This document shows, piece by piece, positions 59,611 through 64,000 of a DNA stretch of 64,000 nucleotides. Under the pieces are notes generated by a model that was not told the DNA's origin, did not search any database, and was given only the letters and a program-made list of their open reading frames with translations. Positions within the stretch are counted from its first letter, which is position 1. Every line of letters starts with the position of its first letter. Origin of the DNA: Desulfovibrio subterraneus (GTDB lineage: Bacteria > Desulfobacterota > Desulfovibrionia > Desulfovibrionales > Desulfovibrionaceae); contig NZ_BLVO01000013.1 of assembly GCF_013340285.1 (NCBI RefSeq), positions 1,133,569 to 1,197,568 on the forward strand. The letters run 5' to 3'. The position numbers were made by a program, and so were the translations under genes.

Positions 59611-61764
59611 CTATTCCGACGACGAGAATCTCGACACCTCGATCATGCCGGGCAGTGTGCGCAGCCTGTCGATGGTGTGGTAGAGGTGGGCAACGTCTCG
59701 CACCTCCACTGTCAGTTCAATTTCGGAATTCCCATCCACGGTGGAATGGAAGGTGCCGGAATCGATGTTCACATTCTCGCTGGCAAGCATGGTGGAAACA
59801 CGCGAAAGCCCGCCCACCACGTTCTTGGAAATGATGCGGATGCGTGCCGGATACGGCTTGTCCACCTGACCATCCCAGAACACCGGGATAAGCCGCTCTG
59901 CTTCAAGGTTCTGAACGTTGACGCAATCCGAGGTATGCACGGTTACGCCGCGGCCACGGCTGATGAAGCCCACAATGGGGTCTCCCGGAAGCGGGTTACA
60001 ACACTTGGCAAAACGCACAAGCACGTCATCAACACCTCTGATGCTGATGCTTTCCGCATGCTTGTTCTTCTTGGCGGCAGCATCCTGAGGACGCACTTCT
60101 TCAACCTGCGGCTCAGGCTGCTCTTCCGGCTTGGGCATAAGCTTGCGCAGCACCTTCTGCGCGGTGATGCGCGCATAGCCCACATGCGAAAGCAGGTCTT
60201 CCACGGTCTTGAGGGAGAAGTCTTCTGCGATAATCTCCAGCAGACCTTCCTTCATGACCTTGGTAAAGTTGATGCCCATGCGCCTGCCCTGCTTTTCGAG
60301 CATTTCCTTGCCTAAGGATATGCTGCGGGTCCTTTCTTCGGTACGGATGAAGTGACCGATTCTGGTGCGGGCTTTTGCGGTCTTGACGAACTTCAACCAG
60401 TCACGGCTCGGATGACGGTTGGTGTCCGTTATTATTTCGACGGTATCTCCGTTCTTGAGCGGTGTATGAAGGGGAACGAGCTTGCCGTTCACCTTGGCGC
60501 CGGAACAGTGGTTGCCCACCTCCGTGTGGATGGAATAGGCAAAGTCCACGGGTGATGCGTCTTCCGGCAGCTCAACGACCGTACCCTTGGGCGTGAAGAC
60601 GTATACTTCATCCTTGAACAGATCATACTTGAGCGAACGCATGAACTCATGCGAATCGCTTTCCATCTTCTGCCAGTCAACAAGTTCGCGCAACCATGAG
60701 AACTGCTTGGCATCTTTGGCCTTGAGCTTGCCACCTTCTTTATATTGCCAGTGCGAGGCAAGGCCGTGCTCGGCAAGCTGATCCATCTCTTTCGTGCGGA
60801 TCTGAATCTCTATGCGCTCGGCCTCCGGCCCTATCACGGTGGTGTGCAGGCTCTGGTACATGTTGGCCTTGGGCATGGAAATATAGTCCTTGAACCGCCC
60901 GTGAACCGGCTTCCAGATGGCATGCACAAGACCGAGAATGGCATAGCACTGCTTTACATCTTCCACGATAACGCGGAAGGCGATGATGTCGTGCACCTGA
61001 TCCAGCGTAAGATTCTGCTGCACCATCTTGCGATAGATGGAATACCGGTGCTTGATACGCCCCTTGATAACGGCGGTCATGCCGTTTTCCTCAAGCATGC
61101 TGCGTATCATGTCCCGCACACGGTCCATGTACTCGGTGCCGGACTTCTGGTTGTTTTCAAGCCATTCCGAAATGGAATTGAAGATGTCGGGCTTGAGATA
61201 CTTGAAGCTCAGGTCTTCCAGTTCAAGTTTGATGCGGTGCAGGCCAAGGCGGTTGGCCAACGGCACGTAGATATCCAGCGTCTCCTGCGCAATGAGCTTC
61301 TGCTTGTGCGGCTTCTGGAAATCCAGCGTGTTCATGTTGTGCATGCGGTCTGCCAGCTTGACCACCAGCACGCGGATATCTTCCGCCATGGCGAGAATCA
61401 TCTTGCGGATATTCTCTGCCTGCGCCTGCTCCTTGCTGTCGAAGGTCATCAGGCTGATCTTGGTGACGCCGTCCACAATATCCGCAACGTTTTCACCAAA
61501 CTGGGTATCGATATCTTCAATAGTCGCGCTGGTATCTTCAACCGTATCGTGCAGCAGGCCGGCACAAATGGTTGCTTCATCCATGCGTAGTTCCGCCAGC
61601 TTGTACGCCACGGAAAGGGGATGCGAAAGATAGGGTTCGCCGGAAAGCCGCGTCTGCCCCGCATGGGCGGCAGCCGAGAAGACGTAGGCCTTCTGTATCA
61701 GCGCCACATCTGCATTGGGACGGGATTCCGTAACCTTATCGAGTATTTCCTGTATCCGGATCAT
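59611..61764 (-). CDS. Bifunctional (p)ppGpp synthetase/hydrolase
   Basis: 717 residues from the ATG at 61,764, four bases after the stop of the peptide-binding gene. The hydrolase HD domain is intact (HAGQTRLSGEPYLSHPLSVA, GLLHDTVEDT, LADRMHNM). The synthetase has VHDIIAFRVIVED and GRFKDYISMPKANMYQSLHT, where RFKD is the bifunctional Rel/SpoT signature. TGS (EVYVFTPKGTVVELPEDASP) and a C-terminal ACT domain follow. It makes and breaks the stringent alarmone (p)ppGpp. Cotranscription with a peptide-binding lipoprotein is notable. Confidence 0.95.
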   Translation of the reverse strand: MIRIQEILDKVTESRPNADVALIQKAYVFSAAAHAGQTRLSGEPYLSHPLSVAYKLAELRMDEATICAGLLHDTVEDTSATIEDIDTQFGENVADIVDGVTKISLMTFDSKEQAQAENIRKMILAMAEDIRVLVVKLADRMHNMNTLDFQKPHKQKLIAQETLDIYVPLANRLGLHRIKLELEDLSFKYLKPDIFNSISEWLENNQKSGTEYMDRVRDMIRSMLEENGMTAVIKGRIKHRYSIYRKMVQQNLTLDQVHDIIAFRVIVEDVKQCYAILGLVHAIWKPVHGRFKDYISMPKANMYQSLHTTVIGPEAERIEIQIRTKEMDQLAEHGLASHWQYKEGGKLKAKDAKQFSWLRELVDWQKMESDSHEFMRSLKYDLFKDEVYVFTPKGTVVELPEDASPVDFAYSIHTEVGNHCSGAKVNGKLVPLHTPLKNGDTVEIITDTNRHPSRDWLKFVKTAKARTRIGHFIRTEERTRSISLGKEMLEKQGRRMGINFTKVMKEGLLEIIAEDFSLKTVEDLLSHVGYARITAQKVLRKLMPKPEEQPEPQVEEVRPQDAAAKKNKHAESISIRGVDDVLVRFAKCCNPLPGDPIVGFISRGRGVTVHTSDCVNVQNLEAERLIPVFWDGQVDKPYPARIRIISKNVVGGLSRVSTMLASENVNIDSGTFHSTVDGNSEIELTVEVRDVAHLYHTIDRLRTLPGMIEVSRFSSSE

Positions 61765-61768
61765 ATGG

Positions 61769-63487
61769 TTAGTTTGCAACCTCGTACAACCGCTCACTCT
61801 TGGGAATCCACCAGCGGTCTATATTGTGGGTAATACCTGCGGGTGCAGGGTCTATACCCTTTATACGTCCATGCACTATGGGCAGCGAGTACGGCACGTA
61901 CAGGAAGCTATAAGGCTGATCCTCGTGCAGAATACGCTGAACTCCGTCATAGGCTTCCTTGCGGGCGGCACGGTCAAGGGTGGTTCTTCCCTTATCAAGC
62001 AAGGCATCCAACTCGGAATTGCGGTACTTGCCGTGGTTCAATCCGCCGGGACGGGCCTGCGAAGAATGCCATACCTGAGCAATATCCGGATCCTGAAGGA
62101 TATTCCAGCCCAGAATAAGCGCATCAAAACGCCCCTTCTCCACAAATTCCTTCAAAAATGCCGCCCATTCAACCGTGCGTATCTTCACAACTATGCCCAC
62201 ATCTCTGAGCATGCTCTGGATGATCGTCGCCGTCTTGATGCGCTGCTCGTTGCCCTGATTGGTCAGAATGGTGAACTCGAAAGGCTGGCCGTCCTTGTCT
62301 ATGACGCCGTCACCGTTGGTGTCCGTCCACCCTGCTTCCGCCAGCATCTGCCGTGCTTTGGCGGGATCATAGGGATAGTCTTCAATGGTATCGTTGTAAA
62401 CCCAGGTACCCGGCTTGTAAGGCCCCACCGTGGGCTCGCCCTGCCCGAGAAGAACGCCTTTGATGAGCCCCTGCCGGTCTATGGCTGTGGTGAGGGCCTG
62501 ACGCACCTTCTTGTCCTTGAACCTGGCTTCTTCGAGATTGTAGCCAAGATAAGCGTATCCGAAGGAAAGGTACCGGAACTTGTTATATTTGCCGTCCCAG
62601 TCCGCCCCCTTGGTCTGGAACAGGTACTGCTGCGGAGTAAGGTTCATCATATCGAGCTTTCCGGCCTTGAGCTCAAGGAACATGGTGGAAAGATCGGGAA
62701 TGACGCGATACACAATTTCACTGATATACGGCTTGCCGAGAAAATAGGTATCGCTTGCTCCAAGCACCAGCTTGGAACCGCGTTCCCATTCCTTGAAACG
62801 GTAGGGGCCTGCTCCCACGGGTTTTTCCGTCAGCGGAGAGGAGACCACATCCTTGCCTTCCAGCAGATGACGCGGAAGAATATCGTGCATCCACGTAATC
62901 AGCGAACGCGCAAAAGGCGTGTCGTATTCAACTTCAAACGTATAATCGTCCACCAACGTGAACTTCTTGATCTGCAGATAGTCGTCCGCATAGGGTGTGG
63001 GGGTTTTCGGATCTATCATGAGCTTGTAGGTAAATTCCACGTCACGTGCCGTGAGCGGTTCACCGTCTTCCCACTTCACATCCTTGCGCATGACTATGCG
63101 GATGCGCTTTCCGTCATCCTGCACATCATAACGCTCCGCAGCCCAGGGCTCCACTTCAAGATCCTTGTTGTAGCGAAGCGGCGCAACGTAAATATAGCTG
63201 GCAATATCATGCGATCCTGCATCGGCAGTAAGGATGGGAATCATATTGGCAAAGTCGCCGATGGTTCCCAGAATGAGTCTTCCGCCGTATTCCGGCTTGC
63301 TCACCGGAAACTTTTCAACTTTTTTTTCTTCAGCCGCAGGGGCAGCTTCCACGGTTGTTTTCTGCTTTTCCTCTGCCGGTTTTTCCTGAGTTGCGGAGTC
63401 TCCACAACCAGCCAGCAAAAGAAATATGCCCAATGAAAACATTACAATACCATTTCGCAGGACATCCACATTCAACGTGCGCGTCAT
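61769..63487 (-). CDS. Peptide/dipeptide-binding lipoprotein (SBP family 5)
   Basis: 572 residues with GAGGAAATA before the ATG. A lipobox (FLLLAGCGDS) and an acidic Lys/Glu/Ala-rich linker precede the SBP_bac_5 domain, seen in PLRYNKDLEVEPWAAERYDV, DVKWEDGEPLTARDVEFTYK and VRQALTTAIDRQGLIKGVLL. It binds oligopeptides or similar ligands for an ABC importer, whose permease genes are not in this window. It is 4 bp upstream of rel and in the same transcript. Confidence 0.92.
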   Translation of the reverse strand: MTRTLNVDVLRNGIVMFSLGIFLLLAGCGDSATQEKPAEEKQKTTVEAAPAAEEKKVEKFPVSKPEYGGRLILGTIGDFANMIPILTADAGSHDIASYIYVAPLRYNKDLEVEPWAAERYDVQDDGKRIRIVMRKDVKWEDGEPLTARDVEFTYKLMIDPKTPTPYADDYLQIKKFTLVDDYTFEVEYDTPFARSLITWMHDILPRHLLEGKDVVSSPLTEKPVGAGPYRFKEWERGSKLVLGASDTYFLGKPYISEIVYRVIPDLSTMFLELKAGKLDMMNLTPQQYLFQTKGADWDGKYNKFRYLSFGYAYLGYNLEEARFKDKKVRQALTTAIDRQGLIKGVLLGQGEPTVGPYKPGTWVYNDTIEDYPYDPAKARQMLAEAGWTDTNGDGVIDKDGQPFEFTILTNQGNEQRIKTATIIQSMLRDVGIVVKIRTVEWAAFLKEFVEKGRFDALILGWNILQDPDIAQVWHSSQARPGGLNHGKYRNSELDALLDKGRTTLDRAARKEAYDGVQRILHEDQPYSFLYVPYSLPIVHGRIKGIDPAPAGITHNIDRWWIPKSERLYEVAN

Positions 63488-63713
63488 TATTTCCTCGTGC
63501 TATTGCCAATTCCGGCGGATAAGGTATTCTAACAAACGTATGGTCAATATTGCGCTTAAAAACGCCAAGTTTCAAGCCAACAAGCAGACACCCTATTGAA
63601 AATCTGGATGAAATCGAATAAATTCGCAGTCCGCTTCATGTTTGGGGGCCTCTGAAGCGGTCTACACGTATCATCCGACATATATCCTGTTTGCAAAGGA
63701 GCCTCGTACAGTT

Positions 63714-64000
63714 ATGGACGAAGCATCAGCGAGACGACTGCTCAACACACTCGTGGAAGACACCATTCCGGAATACATCATTGATGGTTCCCGATATATC
63801 CTTGAATCCGGAGGCGTTCAGAAGATCAGCCTCAAGAAGAGCGAGGGCTATTGGGACATCGAAGGAACCGTTCAGGGTGAGGACTTCCAGATATACTCCC
63901 CCAAGCTCAATGTCGACTTTGAAGAAGATTCAGTCAACTACATGTGCAATTGTCCGGAGGCCTTTTCCGGTGCCTGCCGCCATGTAGGCGCTGCCGCCAT
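63714..64000 (+). CDS. SWIM zinc-finger protein, N-terminal part (possible SNF2 helicase)
   Basis: Starts at the ATG at 63,714 with AAAGGAGCC upstream and runs past the window edge. The first 95 residues include ISLKKSEGYWDIEGTVQG and the SWIM motif VNYMCNCPEAFSGACRHVGA (CxC-x(n)-CxH). In bacteria SWIM fingers at the N terminus often precede a SNF2/HepA-type helicase. That extension cannot be seen here, so the full call is inference. Confidence 0.7.
   Translation, partial: MDEASARRLLNTLVEDTIPEYIIDGSRYILESGGVQKISLKKSEGYWDIEGTVQGEDFQIYSPKLNVDFEEDSVNYMCNCPEAFSGACRHVGAAA

Noticed and set aside
61715..63436. A 573-codon open frame on the + strand opposite the peptide-binding gene
   Set aside because: Composition is His/Arg/Leu-rich without motifs; the opposite strand encodes a clear binding protein.
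1..64000. CRISPR arrays, rRNA genes or insertion sequences
   Set aside because: No regularly spaced repeats, no rRNA-like stretch and no transposase were seen.

Overview
The window looks like chromosomal DNA of a sulfate-reducing Desulfovibrionaceae-type deltaproteobacterium (inference, not proven). The clues are a lutABC lactate-oxidation operon, a HesB-like selenoprotein next to its cysteine paralogue, a long che operon with a multi-HPt CheA, a sigma28-type flagellin promoter, and moderately high GC with many strong hairpin terminators.

Positions 1 to about 14,670 are the right part of a prophage or integrated phage-like element. A leftward block (9-5766) carries a holin-like protein, a zinc ribbon, an excisionase-like HTH protein, a short tyrosine recombinase, an M15 peptidase (endolysin) and a replication-initiator-like protein. 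A very AT-rich patch (about 1985-3490), coding rightward for two multi-pass membrane proteins, sits inside this block; the second gene has an in-frame TAA. The immunity switch lies at 7837-8897: a Cro-like HTH protein divergent from a LexA/CI-type repressor. Directly behind the repressor, on the same strand, are an OLD/RecF-type ATPase and a PIN nuclease overlapping by 4 bp, which is the usual place for lysogen-expressed defence cargo. Rightward early genes (10,660-13,788) follow a promoter region with strong palindromes, one shared with the immunity region. The element seems to end near 14,570-14,670, with GGGGGTACAT direct repeats and a tRNA/tmRNA 3'-end-like motif.

From 14,680 on, the sequence reads as host core genome: a META lipoprotein, a decayed receiver domain, pyrR, two tandem HesB-like genes (the second needs UGA read as selenocysteine), a solute-binding protein, membrane proteins, lutCBA (leftward, with a GntR/LldR-like palindrome over its promoter), marC, a lipase-like hydrolase, two glycosyltransferases, a GAF-GGDEF diguanylate cyclase, a VUT/YhhQ transporter, mgtE, nadC-nadA-nadB, an MFS pump with a MarR regulator and a divergent nitroreductase, and metF.

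Positions 44,927-53,800 hold a leftward chemotaxis operon in transcription order cheB, HEAT-repeat protein, cheR, ParA-like ATPase, CheW-like protein, cheY, cheA. The ParA-CheW overlap suggests a ParC/ParP-like array-positioning module. Then come tRNA-Pro(CGG), a lipoprotein, an NhaC antiporter, flagellin, an SAH/MTA-deaminase-type amidohydrolase, a bifunctional Rel protein cotranscribed with a peptide-binding lipoprotein, and the start of a SWIM-domain protein that runs off the right edge.
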